DNA of 64,000 nucleotides from Guadua angustifolia (GCA_036346375.1 CM070515.1:14468423-14532422), one strand, 5' to 3'; positions 11,987 to 25,218 are shown, counted from the first letter of the stretch. The notes: generated by a model from the sequence alone, not told the origin. Numbers and translations: made by a program.

Positions 11987-14380
11987 TCTACATATGGGTT
12001 ATCATATAAGGGCTAAGTAACAATTGCCATAAGGCATTCATTTGCGCTGACCATATACTTGGTTATGTGGGCTTTCCCAAGTAATTGTTCCCGAGGATGT
12101 ATCTCTGGGTAGGATTATAGACTCTCTGGCACTTCTTAGAAGGTAAGATATAATTAAGTACCCTCTGTTGTTTCTTCAGAAGTTAGATGGTGGAAGCTAT
12201 GGCTTTTTGCTAGAGATATACTCCGACCAAATATTAAAAAAGTATTGTGAGCTCTTAGTCTTGAGTCTTGACCATACGCTAAAAGAAGTGTATAAATCCG
12301 GTTGGCACCAAAGACCATGGACATGTGTGGGTATAGTTGTGCGACCTTTACAAAATAAAATCTGACTGACATTCCTTGGTGTCAGGTAGAAACTACGTCG
12401 CGGTAGGAAATAGAATTACTATAGTTCTACCTATAGTGTCTCATGAACAGTAGAGAATTTATATCTAAAACTAGATCACTTTGACAACAAATATTTTAGA
12501 AACCTATGTAGCATATTCTCAAGGACATGGGCCTTTACTAGTGTAGATTTGGTATAATTGGATAGTTATAGAATTGTTGGCTTGCTATTATTGAATTTGT
12601 TAGGTACGTTCTATCTTCATCCTTATATATTATAGTTGTCTTTGTTAGACTTTAGAGAGTTCGATCTTGAGAATTTCGTTGTCGAGAAGCAAGACAGAGG
12701 TGATCCACCGCGGTGGCAGATGAACGAAGTTCAATATATAGGACCGGATCTTCCATGGTTAATCCAACCTTCCGTGATGAAGATGAAGCTGGAAAGTTGT
12801 CTAGTCAAAAGTAGCTTTTGTCCGTCCAACGTGGCGAGTACGTACAGACATGCGCTCGACGTTCGATGCCATGTATCTGAGAACATCGTGTTTAAAATCA
12901 TATTCTAGTTGTCAGATAACTATAGGACCGCTAACGTTACGTGTGATACTCTGTCGTGCACGTATCTTTCGTTCGTCCTATGGACGGGCGAGGGCCCCCG
13001 TCTCCGGTCCGGTCTGCCGTGTCTCCACGCATCAGCTGGGACCATCGCTAGTAGTAGGCTAGCAGCCGTACCGCCCACTGACTCAGGCTATCCTGTCTGG
13101 TTAGTCTAGAGGAGGATCGGCTACGTCCGGGCTAGATACTACTGTAGTATAAAGGACTGCACGTGTGCTTCTTTTATTGGGCTGTCCGACCGTACAATTA
13201 TTTTGACTGACAGATCATGTAATCAAGCAGATAGATTTGTGTTGAGAGCACCCTGACCTGACCTTATCCCGTGTAGAACGCAGGCGGGTTGATGTTTTCT
13301 TTTCTACGAAATCCCTGCATAATTTCCAGACGCTGCCGAAGCATATCTACTAGCGGACAACTTCTCCTAGGTCGGTCTCGTGCTCATCGTCTCAATCGAC
13401 TCGATGCGCTGCATGCAAACGTATGCTTTAGCCGCCGTGATGGGCGGTTCTGGTCTGGACGTACGTACCTGTTCGCTTCGGTTGCACATTACTTCCGGAA
13501 GGGGGTGGAGAAGGCGGCCGCTTTTGCTCCGAAAAGCAAGCTACACGTTATAAAAAAACCTAACCTCCTCGTGATGTATTCGCGGGTGTGGCCTGGCATC
13601 CACACGCAAGAGCGTGGTCCATCGATCTTGTTAGGCGCGAGCGACGCGATCGCTCGCTCGACACCATTCCGCCGTGAACGCAAGGACCAAATGGGCCAGC
13701 CATCTCTGTTGAACTCTCTATCGATCGAAACAGTACGTGAACGGTGAGCGAGTGAGAAGCAACCAGCGAAGCCTCAAAGCCTCCTCCGCTTTGCTGCACG
13801 AGAAAGGAGCACTCACATGCTCTCGTTAAGTCGCGCACAAGACCTGTAAAGCGAAGGCAAGCGCACAAGACACGGACCGTACCGGTAGCCATCGCAGCCA
13901 CCATCGCTGTAGCTAGCAACTATTCGCAAGGGTTGGCGTGATGTGTCCAGCAAGCGTCCAGTCCCAACAGCCATGTGGAAACAAGGGAGGAGCGAAAGCC
14001 ATCGGCCACGCAATGCAGGCCGTGCCTGCACCTTGCCAATGTCCGAGAAAAGGACATCGTTTCCTGCCGAGCTGTGCAAATCACGCATGGTTTTGGGCCC
14101 TCGCAGGCCGGACGGAGCCTTCGGGTGCTGGTTTACCGCTGCCACTCGCCAGAATCTGACCGCCGTGTCCTCACGGCGATCCACACACAGCGCGATCCGG
14201 AAAGGCGCCAAGAAAGGCATCTCATTCTCTTCACGCGACCCCCGGACACGTCAGGATAACGCACGATACGTAGGCCGCATGCTTTTTACGAGACACAAGG
14301 TGTGCCCAAATGCCCCCACCCCATGCGGGTTAGTTGCAACACTGTTTTCATATAGTGCTTATCGAATACTGTCGTCTTTA

Positions 14381-14387
<7 letters not shown>
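11987..14387. other. Intergenic sequence with a CpG-rich island (about 12950-14280)
   Basis: The first kilobase is AT-rich and unremarkable. From about 12950 to 14280 the sequence becomes GC- and CpG-rich, with open frames up to 212 codons on both strands. None shows family motifs, a splice pattern or consistent codon bias. It may be an old promoter or gene relic or a captured fragment. It lies between the convergent USE1 and SPL genes, so it is not the promoter of either. Confidence 0.5.

Positions 14388-14418
<31 letters not shown>
14388..14418. repeat. (TA)n microsatellite
   Basis: Uninterrupted AT dinucleotide run directly abutting the left end of the MITE that follows. Confidence 0.95.
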
Positions 14419-14420
<2 letters not shown>

Positions 14421-14760
14421 TTCCATACTCTTGGATGTATGTACTCTCACCTCTAATATACTGTCTAAATGATGTTGTTATACCTCTTTATCCTTTTGAG
14501 TATACTCTAATACTGATTATAAGATATTCCAAAATGAGTTCCATAAAAAATTTCATTAAAATCCACCCTTTTATAACATAATTTGTTTACATATTCTTTA
14601 TACATATGGAAAAGGGTATATAGCAAAAAAAAAAAGAGTTTGATGAAATTTTTTAATCATATTGTATTGAAGTATCTTAGAATTATTATTAGAGTAAACC
14701 GAAAGTAATAAAGGAGTATAAAGTGTTTATTTAAATGGTATATTAGAGATGGGAGTATAT
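14419..14760. mobile_element. Microsatellite-flanked MITE, copy 1
   Basis: Begins GGTTCCATACTC and has long, imperfect terminal inverted repeats: the left AATGATGTTGTTATACCTC region pairs with the right end containing TAATAAAGGAGTATA. It is bounded by (TA)n on the left and (TA)n(CA)n on the right (to about 14777). Two further copies occur at 45343-46075. Non-coding. The link to a simple repeat recalls the rice Micron elements, but homology to them is not shown. Confidence 0.75.
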
Positions 14761-14777
14761 ATATACACACACACACA

Positions 14778-15517
14778 TGAACAGAAGCATCGTAGCTGGC
14801 ATTAACAAACAGAAAAACACATGCAAAGAAAGGTACCCAAACTTCTATCAAGGCAGGGCCTTGAGTTGTACCGGTAGTCCAACAAAACAATAGATTCGGA
14901 TACACTTGTAAATCTGCCTCATTTCTATTTAGCAGCATACGGACTATCAACAATACATCTTTCCATTTACTCCTGCTACTATCTAAAGACAACAGAAGAT
15001 AGTTTCATGCTAAAGCATTGTGTTTCATACACAAAAAGCAAAAATAAAATTTGTAAAAGCAAAGATCAAGATAATTAAACACAATCTTGTGATACATGAA
15101 ACATCAAATTCACACTTACACCAGCAAAAACGAAACCAAGATTGTTACTTACTCATTCAGCCCAGAAATATGGTTGCCTCCATCTCAGCTTGATGGAGGC
15201 ATTGCTCATACTTACCTCATCACAAAACTATTGCCAACTCTGCCCAAGTTCATCTTTTGACAGGGTTCTCCAAATTCTTTTTTTCTTGTTTCGACTTTCT
15301 TTAACTCCGCTTTAGTGCTGCTACCATCCCCACCCACCAACATTTTTTTCCGGGAGGGGTTTATCCATAAAATATTACATTATCCCACCCATATCCATGG
15401 ATAGAGTTCCAAGGAAATGCTAAAAGTTAAAAGTTATCTGGTTCCATACCATCTGCTTGTTATAAGGTATTTCCTTAAGAATACCACACGGCTAAGGAAT
15501 AAGGCGTCCTCTTAAGT
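14778..15517. other. Intergenic, includes SPL 3' UTR
   Basis: AT-rich sequence downstream of the SPL stop at 15518 (minus strand). The part next to the gene is presumably its 3' UTR. No other feature seen. Confidence 0.45.
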
Positions 15518-18500
15518 TTATATCGTACCAGAATCCAGCCTCTCCCACTTGAAGGATCTACCAGAATTAATCCGCAGCAAAGCTCTCATGAATACACAAA
15601 CGCAAACACAGACTGCTGCTATGGCAAGCATCGAATGGATATAGGGGCGAGCAAGCAATCCCCGTGAGTGCAAAGGACGCCTTAGCAGTCTGCCAGACTC
15701 CAAAATGGCGCACTGGCTGCAAGATCTTATTTGCAAGGCGCGAATCCCAGATGTATTATTCTCACCAACATTCCCTGCATCCACACGAATTTCCTCTTTG
15801 TTAACCATTATGGTAACTTGGCTGTTCTTCCTGTCCACCAGCTTTTGTGCCACAAGCTCATTGTACGAATGATTGTTCCTCAACTTAGCATATGTTTCAG
15901 GAGATTGGCCATTGTCATCTAGCACTGAATGCCAGCAGCTCAAACCAATCTGCAGCGATTTAAGGAAAAATTAGAAAAATTATCAATGTGAAATAAATTA
16001 ACACTAACATAATCTGAACTTTACTATGTTTACTTGTTCAGGATCATCTGTCAAGGCATCAACAATATCCTCTGCATCATCAATGGATGCAGCCAGATGT
16101 AATGGAGTCAAACCACCTGGGCCAGGTAAATTTGGAAGGAAGGGGTACAGTCTGGAATTATCAGGGCAAATTACAACAAACTGCACAAGCAAATGCACCA
16201 TGCGTCTACTTTTCCCTTTCACTGCTCTGTTCAAGAGATGAATATCTGAGAGCATCTCCAGGGTCTCCTGTGATAGTTCATCACTGACCAAACTTCTCTT
16301 TACAAGGATATCCAGTAGTGTTTTAGTAAGAGAGCACCAGTCCCGCTCATTCGAAAACAACAGTAGGTATTTGAACCGTGCAGTTGAAAACTGAATAAAA
16401 TCTGAATCAGAAATGTCGGATTTGGTGGAAGGCGTACAAGCAGCAGCCTTCTGAAAAAGCCAGCCAAGTTCGTTAAGAAAGTGCAGAATATGATCCCTTG
16501 GCTTTAACTGCCTGGTGTCGTGGACCTGATCATCTGAAGAGACGTCAAGAAATTGTGACTCTTCAAGCTCAGCTTCAAGGTTTCTCAACTCCTGACAAAC
16601 GCTCGAATTCGCAACAATAATAGGGAAACTGTTTCCTCTAAACCTGTTCTCAACCTGCATGTATCAACATTGACAGTTGCAATCACCTTCCTAGCGCTAA
16701 GAATTAATTTCCATATAACAACAAAAGTGAGACACATTAAAATCATGTACCTCAATAAAGCAACGCCCAATAATAAGATGCGGTTCTTCCGGTAAGTCAA
16801 AGGTCTCAACACCTGAATCGTCGTATATGGTACCCGGATATGCTGAGCATAGTATTTCTTTTGAGATGTACTTCCCTGTACTGGTAAAGTGGATTCTGCA
16901 TTGATTCAGAGTTCACAGTAAGATAAAGATTTGAGGATATTCTTGTCAAGCCAACCACTACTTTACACTGAGAACTTACTGGGTGCCAGGAATCGTTAGA
17001 TTACGGCCCTTAAGAACGAGGGAGGTCTTTCTCCCACCAACAACAGCAATTGGTGACACAAAGGTCAACTCAGGGGTATTCCATGTTCTCCATGATTTTG
17101 ATATGCGGATCATTCCTGAAATAACAGAGCAAATTTGATATCAACCAAAATGAACAAACTCATAGGCAAAAGACACCAAAGAATGCCTTCAGATGAGCAG
17201 GAATAGAGAAGAAAATTAACATATTTTTTTTAAAAAAAAAACTAGTTGTGCATACCATCTTTGTATGACACCAACTGGGTATCAGTTCGAACTAAAAACC
17301 TTCCTTTTCTCCAGAAATCCAAATCAGAACTTTGAACTAACGTGTTTACTCGCTGTAGAAGATTTTCTTCAAGCTGCATTTGCATCACATAGATCCCACA
17401 TTAGGTAACTATGTAGTAATTGCATTGCATAATTTTGTTTTGGCTAGTGTAGTGACAAACTTACTTCATCCCATGCAATAGCTGGCATTGACAGATACAT
17501 GGATAGTACAAGGCAACCAGGGCGAATGTATCCCTCCATTTCAGAGGGGCTGTGTTTGAGCCAATTTACAATCTGAGCAAGAACAGAGAATTATTTAATA
17601 ACAAAATGAGTGAAATGGCCTGGAATAGGGGTTGAAGTTTATCATGTTAGAGCAATCTCATGGTCATACCTCATCACGAAGGTTGCCAGGGATTGTGCCA
17701 GGTTCCTTGCCAAAAAGCTTGAATATAATCCTACCAGTACGGTCCTATAAAATGGTATATCAAGCACATATGAGACTGAATGCATGACTAAGATAATAAA
17801 AGACATCTTGGCTAATTGCATAGTCTATTGAAATGTCAAGCTTCTATAAAAATTACCTGTCCATCCGAGTTTGAAGTTGATGGTGAATGGTCTGAACAAG
17901 AAGTTGAGGCATAACATGACTGATATGCAGGATTTGGTGGTGACCCATTTTCGATTGGTCGGCCTGTACCCTTGAAAAGCTCAAGTGGTGGTGCACACCA
18001 TGCCCGACTTGTACTAACCTCAACTGTTCCAGCATCTTCCCCATAGTCTGCAATATGAGGGTGCCTAATGTCTTCGGCTACTGAACGGATGGGGAAAAAC
18101 TTGTGGGTTATAGGTGGAGAAGATGATGGAGATCTCTCATCCAGAGGATTACTACTCTCAGAAGACAAGTACTTATTTGTAGTGTCCATCTTAGGAGGAA
18201 TGTCCTCGGTGCTACCAAGCAGCTGCAGCGACAAGTATGGTTCTCGGTCTGGCTGCTTGTGTATTTCAGGTGGACTTTCCTGAGAGCTGTTGCTTCTTAT
18301 TATACCAGCTGCAGGAAAAACTCGTATTGATTTCTCATGGGAGTTTACGGCACTAGCTGGCTCTTTTGAATGACTCTTGCTCTTGTTATTACCACTGCTG
18401 TCGCTGCTCCCTTGTGACTGAGATGTATTGGTCTCGGGGGTTGATGCCGCAAGGGCAGTTGATAGAACTGCTAGCAAGTCCATGGTTGGCACAGTTTGCT

Positions 18501-19883
18501 TGTCAATTCCGTTAGTTGTCTTTTGAACAGAATCTTGTTGTTGCCCATGCGAGGCATTCAAATCAACTTCTGATGGAGGAGACTTTGCCGCAGAGTTTGC
18601 GTTACTGATCGAGCTTATTTTACTTATAATTTGGACCAGATTGTCTTTATCTGGTATGGGAGGGACGCTAGGTAGTTTGCCAACATTGCTGCCTGTCATT
18701 ACAGAGGGGAAAAACAGTTCTCTGGTTAAAATCACCAAGAAGTGAAAGAGTAAATCAAATTCAGTATTGGGTGCTAGTACCTTGCAAGCGCGCAATAACT
18801 GTGATCAGATTGACAATATCCTGTGTCCTATTTGCTGCATTTTCTTGGTTACCAGGTAGCAGCAACTGCGAAGCAACATCTGTTGGCTGGGTTTTTCTTC
18901 GCCGCCTGTTGTGACCGGCGAGCCTACGCCTGCAGCTCCTCTTACCCTCGTCAAACTCCGAGAGGGGGTGAAATCTAAACGATTGACCATAAGAACCAAC
19001 TTATTAGTAACTAAATGCTCTTAGCCTCTACACAAACATCGACACCACCATTGGATAGAGAGCCATTTCTCCGGCCCAATACACACGACGTAGTAACCGA
19101 TGGCAACATAAACATAAATTCCTAAAAGCAGCATCACAACAACGATTCTTGTCATGAAAATTTTTGGGGATGCAGTTGCTATCATTACCTACTACACTGC
19201 TGGCAGAAGCGCTGCATCTGGCTGGCAACGAGCGCCTTCGTGGTCTTGCTGTGGATCTCGCAAACCTTGTGCCTCCTATGATAATCCTTGGCGTTCGTCA
19301 GATCCGCGCGGCAGTCATCCACCTGGCACATCGGGTAACTTCCGCCTCCGCTTCCACCACCTGCTCCTCCCCCTGCTCCTCCCCCAGCACTCCCAGGTGA
19401 TCCAGACCGGACCCTCTTGCTTGGCCTAACAACCGGCTCCGGCCCCGCCGCCGGAGGCGGAGAAGGTGAAGAAGCCACGGTAGCTGCCGGGCTCACATTC
19501 ATCGTCATCGCTGCCTCCTCCCGCAGACCCAGCTGAAGGCTCAGCCCACCGCTACCCCCGCCCCCCTGCCGCAGCGCCTCAGCAGCCTTCACCGCCACCG
19601 GCGCCGCCGGCTGCTGCTGCTGGCTCTGCCTGCCGCCGACGCGTATCGCGTCGGAGGACGGCTTTGCGGTGAGCGCGCGGCTGTCCCAGTCCCACATCCT
19701 GGGGTTCCAGTTCCCGCCTCCGCCTCCTCCAGCCTCCGCCGCCGTCTTCGCTGACGGCGCCACGGCGGCACCGGCTGGCCACGGGTGCCCGCGCTTCTTC
19801 GCCGCCGCGGAATGGGGAGGCAGCGGCTGGATCTGGTGCATGAACAACGGGGGGGCCACCTGCGGCCCCACCTCCCTCTGCAT
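15518..19883 (-). CDS. SPL15: SBP-box transcription factor, long SPL15/SPL1/SPL12 class
   Basis: Ten exons join in frame (minus): 19189-19883, 18781-18974, 17857-18692, 17670-17744, 17465-17572, 17256-17373, 16980-17115, 16751-16895, 16034-16654 and 15518-15949, giving 1119 residues. The N-terminus MQREVGPQVAPPLF fits rice OsSPL15 as I know it, supporting ATG at 19883 (the preceding codon is GTG). The SBP domain spans about residues 186-261. It has the Cys/His zinc ligands (CQVDDC, HRRHKVCEIH, CQQC) split by intron 1 after FCQQCSR, and the nuclear signal KRSCRRRLAGHNRRRRK. Exon 3 is a Ser-rich linker. Exons 4-9 carry the conserved long-SPL region (KLFGKEPGTIPGNLRDEIVN). An ankyrin-like part lies near 945-1010 (GGLTPLHLAAS). 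A Val/Cys-rich hydrophobic segment at about 1082-1101 precedes the end, FKWERLDSGTI. Such proteins bind GTAC-core sites. I saw no miR156 site, as expected for this class. Confidence 0.93.
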
Positions 19884-20690
19884 CACTCAAGGCCTCCTCC
19901 TCCTCCCGTCTTCTCCCCTTCCCCGGCCGCCGCAGCTAAGCCCGATCCACCCCTCGGATCTGCACAGCCCACCACCACGACACGGATCAAATCGATGATC
20001 AGCACCGCCGCATCAGAAAACTCGGTTCGAACAGTTACCTCGGCACACACGGCAGCTCGGCGGCAAGTCTTCCAAACCAAGCCCCACCTCGCCACCAGAA
20101 ATAGAAGCGGAACAAGGGAAGTATGCCGAAGAAAAAGTAGAATCGGCGGCGGGAAGAGAGAACGCGGCGTATGGAGGGGAGGGAGGAGAGGCTGCGGCTC
20201 TGGCGTAAAAGGTGTGAAGGGGAGGAGAGGGGGGTGGAGGGACGGAGACCAAGGTGGGGAGGAGGGTGGGAAGAAGCAAAGGGGCTTTGGGACGTTAAGC
20301 GCGTGTTAGTGTCCTGCCGCGCGCAAGGGTGTGCCTCGCTCGCGTGGCAGGGGCGCGTAATTAGCGCGCCGAGGCGGGGTTGGATGGGGGCGTGCGGGGT
20401 GGGTGGTGGTGCCGTCCCACGCCGCGGGCCGTACGGGCGGGCGGGCGGGCGGCCGGTTCGCATCGCGCGCGCACAGCCGCAGACGCGGGGCGGGCAGGCA
20501 GCACGAGTAGAGTAGTACTGCCGGTACTAACCTACTAACGCCAGTACACCACCACTACACTCGTACCGCTGCGCGCATATGCATGGTGCATCTCCCCTGT
20601 CCGCCCCTCCCGCTCCGTCCGCAAAATGGACTGGTATCCTCTGTCCTCGCAAGATGGTACAGTACTACGCTGCGTTTCCCAAATTAGTGT
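19884..20690 (-). promoter_or_regulatory. SPL15: SPL15 5' UTR and promoter region
   Basis: GC-rich sequence upstream of the SPL start (minus strand) with runs such as GGGCGGGCGGGCGGGCGG near 20436-20452 and CT/GA-rich purine tracts. Upstream frames are open only because of composition. A leader intron is possible but not resolved. Confidence 0.5.
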
Positions 20691-20694
20691 ACAG

Positions 20695-22105
20695 TTCAGA
20701 GGGATTTCAAATCTGGTCAAGATCTTAGAATTTTATGTAAATCTCGAATGAAATTCAAATCTAATTTTATTTCTACCGAAATTCCCAAAACCTTAACGAG
20801 ATTTGCAAGATTTTGGTGAATTTGCACCGAGTGAATAATTGTTCAAATGATGTCAAAATTATTTGAATTTTTTAGAGATTTCTGGCACATCAATGATGTT
20901 CCTATCAAAATTTCAGATAATTATCAATCTGAGAAATTTTAAAAAATTCAAACAAATTCAAACATTGCTACTATTTTAATAAAACGCTCACCGACGGGTT
21001 TGAACCAAATAAAAATGGAACAAACCACGTTATAAAATTTTAAAAAATTTTGTACATGGTTATATTACATTACTAATATTCTCATAAAATTTTTAGATAA
21101 TGATCAAGCTTCTTTATTTTTAAAAAATTCAAACAGTGCCGCTGTCCTGATAAAAGCCTTACCGACAAACTTCAACCAAATAAAAAATGGTTCAAACTAT
21201 GTTATAAAACTTTGAAAATTTTTTGTGGATATTCTTGATGTATCATTAATGTTTCTATAAATTTTTCATGAGATGATAAAACTTCAAGAATTTTCAAAAA
21301 TTCTGACAGTGATATGTCCTGATAAAAGCCTGATGATCGATACATATATTTGCTTTAGCAATTAGAAAAAGGTTTAGAATTTTTGATAATTTTATAGAAG
21401 AGTGCTAAGGAAATGCTTCAGATCTCATAAAAATTTTGATTCATGATCACACTCCAGTAGATTTATAAAATTCTTACAAGGGCATTGTACTATTTATGTT
21501 CTTTCCGATTTTGATTTTTGAAATATGGCAAATGAAGTTCAATGCATACATAGATTTGATTGATCAAACAAAAAAGTTTAAATTTTTTAAAATTTTATAT
21601 AATGGTACTGAGATAATTATTAATCTCTCATAAAAATTTTGGATCATGATCTCGAGCAAATTTATAAAATTCTGATAAGGTTACTGTCCCAATTATATTA
21701 ATTATTTTTTTGATTTTTTAAAGATAACAAATGAAGTTAAATTGTTTTAAAATTTTTCTATATAATCCTACACTACTAAAGATAGTACCATAATTTTTTT
21801 AGATCATGATCAAGCTTGAACAATTTTATAAAAATCTAACATTGTTTCTGCTTAAATTTTAAAACATCATAAAAATAAGTTTTTCAACAAAATTTTGTGG
21901 AAGATCACTTGTTTAAAGGTTATTGGACCAAATATAGTCAAATCGGGCCATAAAAGTAAAAAAAGGTAAAAAAACATGAGATTTTCGATATTATTGTAGT
22001 AATTTAATTTTTTTACTCGACTGAGATTTTGGATCCCGTCTCCGGCCGGAATCGGAAATCTTGGCTAAGATTTTCGAGATTTCAGTGGTTTTTTTAACTA
22101 TGACC
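20695..22105. mobile_element. AT-rich non-coding element, copy 1 (inverse copy at 60020)
   Basis: About 1.4 kb made of diverged internal units around TTTATAAAATTCTGATAAGG, ATGGTTCAAAC and ATCATGATC. The same ordered units occur reverse-complemented at 60020-61455 (there ACCTTGTCAGAATTTTATAAA, ATTTCAAAAATCAAAAAGAG, TTCATTTGTTAT). Ends show related inverted motifs (TGGTCA at the left, TATGACCA at the right, with AAATCTCG/CGAGATTT just inside). No protein coding. Class uncertain; it could be Mutator-like. Confidence 0.6.
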
Positions 22106-22326
22106 ATTTTACCTTTCTCGAGATAACATTTCGATCGAACTGATGCACATATTTAAGCTGAACTGTTTCAACGAGGCAGGGATTTGATTTTAATCGATAT
22201 TTAAGCTGAGTAGTTCCAATGGACCAGGGATCTGATTTTAATCTTGGTGTTGAACAGGGAGTCTCTAAGTGTTTTGTCGCTAAACAGCGCTTAAATTTTA
22301 AGTGCTTGGAGCTAGATTCGACGAAT

Positions 22327-22382
22327 GAAATCAGCTTGATATCCCCTTCTTTATAATCAGCTTGATATCCCCTTCTTTATAA
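22327..22382. repeat. 26-bp tandem duplication
   Basis: ATCAGCTTGATATCCCCTTC plus TTTATA occurs twice head to tail, identical in both copies, in otherwise unremarkable sequence. Confidence 0.9.
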
Positions 22383-22517
22383 TCCTTCCCCTCTCATTCT
22401 CATCACTAGCCCACCTTCCGTCTGCGGACTGCGGTATTCAATTGCCATCCCCTAAAACCTAACTCAAATCTCTCAATCTATCATTGTTCTACCACCTCGC
22501 CTTCCTATCACCATCGT

Positions 22518-22815
22518 TAGACCCTATTTATTTAGGCTTATGTTTTTTAGCTTATAACTTAAAAGACAACTTTTTTTGACTTAAACAGCTTTAAAGCTAA
22601 TAGCTTTTGTACGTGATAGAGGTGGGTAATTTTCTCTAACTTTAGTGTTATTAGTCTAAAACCAACCATCAATAAGCCAAAAAAATCTCTCTCCAGTGGC
22701 TTTTGATTTTTAGTTATATGGAGGCTTATGGCTTTTGAAAAACTCAAATAAAAAGCTACTCGTTTGTTTAGGTTTTAGCTTTTTAGCTTTTAAACTGGTG
22801 AAAAAGCTCAAAAAA
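22518..22815. mobile_element. MITE, 'TTTAGGCTTATG' family, copy 1
   Basis: Ends related to TATTTAGGCTTATG and GTTTGTTTAGGTTTTAG in inverse orientation, with internal landmarks CAATAAGCCAAAAAAA and GTTATATGGAGG. Two more copies lie at 26572-27110 with the same internal order, which supports a repeat family. Non-coding. Superfamily not fixed. Confidence 0.65.
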
Positions 22816-23042
22816 ATAGAACGTTAGTCTCTCCTTCAATCACTACATCGCTAGAATTAGTCACCGAAGTGGCTCAGCCATAGCAGAGATGAAGGTAGAG
22901 CACGAATCTCATTAAAGATCCAAAGATGAGAAATTTAAGTACTCTCGACCAAAAAAGCCCGAGTTCCTTACGATTTGAATTGATTATAGATGACAAAATA
23001 AAGATAGAGTTTTTGTATAGTTCCCCTGGTACTGCAATTTAA

Positions 23043-23274
23043 GGGTGTGTTTGGTTGGTAAGATGAGATTGAATGGGATAGAATGATCCCGTACCATTTA
23101 GTTCAATTGTTTTGAGTGAATAGAATTGTTCAACATCTATAGGAAATATTCTTTCAAATTTATATCCCATCATTCAAGACGTGATGGTTCTATTCAAGCA
23201 ACCAAATACATGGGTAATATTTTTTTGAACCATCTCATACATGTACCACTTGATACAAGCAACCAAACACACCC
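23043..23274. mobile_element. Tourist-like MITE (PIF/Harbinger), TSD TAA
   Basis: A 232-bp element with inverted termini GGGTGTGTTTGGTTG and CAACCAAACACACCC, flanked by TAA on both sides (23040-23042 and 23275-23277). Length, termini and TAA target duplication are diagnostic for Tourist MITEs in grasses. Inner sub-repeats (AACCAAATACATGGG) give further self-complementarity. Confidence 0.92.
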
Positions 23275-23277
23275 TAA

Positions 23278-25218
23278 GTAATCCTTGGCCGTTCGGACCA
23301 TCGATCAAAGGAACCGATGTTTCAAATCGCTGAGTAGCCTTTAGCTGAAGTTAGGACAAGTACAATAACAAAATCCACTATTGATTAATAGTAAACTAAA
23401 AATCAATTTATATAATAACTGTTTCTAAAAACTGTATGTAAATATTATATAATAAATATTTTTTCCCTCTTATACATAAATAACCTATCATGCTCAGTTG
23501 AAAGTTTGGTTGTTTCCGCGGCGCCATGAGATCTTTTTCCACCAAACAATCCTCTGGAGTACTGTAGTAGTACGGTGGCTATCAATGCTGTGTGTTGAAA
23601 TTTTGACGGGGTGGGTGCTCCTGGCCGGAGGAGTACGTGCGTGCGTGCTTATCTGGAGGTGAAAGAAAGAAATGGCGCGATGTGATTGGGTTTGGGCTCT
23701 GACCTCTGTGCTAGGAGGAGGGCAGAACGGGAAGAGAGGGGGTGGGTCACGGTCACTGGGGTGCGAGGACGACAGCGGGCCCGCGCGGTGCTTTGCTTCT
23801 CGCCTCAATTATTTGTCCTCGAGGATTCCTTTCTCCGCCCCGGCTTCCCGATAGTACACTGCGCGCTGTGCTTCCGTCCGCGCATTATTCGTTTCCACCC
23901 CTCCGTGTAACGTGTTTTTCCACCTTCTCCCGCCGCGTCGCCGCACGGCCGCGCGTACGCGCGAGGTGGCCGGTCCCCCGCACGCGTGTCACAGCGGCAG
24001 TAGCCGTGCGCTTGCCGGGCTGGGCCAGGCGCCCTTAAGTCCTTGCTTGAGAATAAGAAATCTTCGGCTGGGCTGTGTGCAAATCTCCATTTCTTACATG
24101 TTTGGAAATCGTGCACTGTGTACCTACGAATATGAATTTGATTTACCACATGTACCGTAGAGAGTAAATGGCAGGTGCAGTCGAGGTACGGTGGAGCGGT
24201 CAAATACGATCTGAAGCGCGGAATGGAGGGTGAGATGGTAAATTCGATTTCGTGTGCACGTTTAGAACGTCCATTGGATAAATCGGCAACTACTGATCCA
24301 CGCTCCGAGTCTGCCGAGTCTGCTAGGAAATTATGCTTGTTACAAAAAGACAAATTTGGGGTGCATTTGAGTTTGTCAGAAATAAGTACTTTTAAGACAG
24401 TTTAAGACAGTTTCCTCCCTTTTCTTTTTCTGGGCAGGACAGCCCTCGCTTTCTAAATTGCAGGTGAATCGCATCTTGCTAATGGAGAGCCCCGTGAAAA
24501 GTGTCATGCTGCAAGGATGTGACAGATTCCGATCGTGCCAGGATGAAGAAATTGTCGGAGCTACGTCAGTTATATCGCCTAGGAAAGAAGGTGGAAAAAA
24601 AGCACTTCACCCAATAACGCTGAATATACGATTTTGTAAAAGTTATTTTTTTTAGTTGCGGTATAATAAGTTGCTACTGTTGGGAGTGTGGTTTTGTGAA
24701 GTGGATATTATTAAGATCTCTAAAAAAGCTTTGTTTGGAATGCAGAGTTTTAAAGGAAGATATTAGAGAATGACTCAATGCTCACAAGAAACTGGGAAAA
24801 TTTGGCTGCTCCGCAAGAGCTCAACTGATACCTGAGTCCATAAGCTAGAGAAGGAATTTTTACAGTGTGCAATGCTGTTGTGCGCCTAGCTTTTTTCGCA
24901 ATATAAAAAGATAGTGCTGCTAGGACATGGTTATTATCATTGGTATTATTATATAGCAATGATAGAATTTGGAGACCGAGAATTAGAAAAGTACAAGGTT
25001 GGACGTGCTCCGTACCTATATTTTCTTTCACGTCTGTTTCTGTGGGTACAACGCACTATCTAGTTGGGTGATTACCAACGAGTAAGAGCAGTTATTTAGA
25101 AAAGTAGTACATAGGTACGTAATTAGCGAGAGTTATAAGATCGTCAAGGCAATATAACGTTGATATCCAAATTCTTTTTGGGTGTCAAGAGAAGACGCAC
25201 ACATAAAAGCATACCACT
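23278..25218. other. Intergenic, with CpG-rich patch 23600-24040
   Basis: A GC-rich patch contains overlapping short frames on both strands without family motifs or splice support. The rest is AT-rich. Nothing identifiable as a gene. Confidence 0.45.

Noticed and set aside
13289..14581. Frames of 152, 135 and 212 codons in the CpG-rich island
   Set aside because: No domain, no splice structure, overlapping frames on both strands. Composition explains them, and one ends inside a (TA)n run.
19669..20515. Plus-strand frames of 109-174 codons opposite SPL exon 1 and its promoter
   Set aside because: They are antisense shadows of the GC-rich SPL first exon and leader, with Pro/Arg/Gly composition only.
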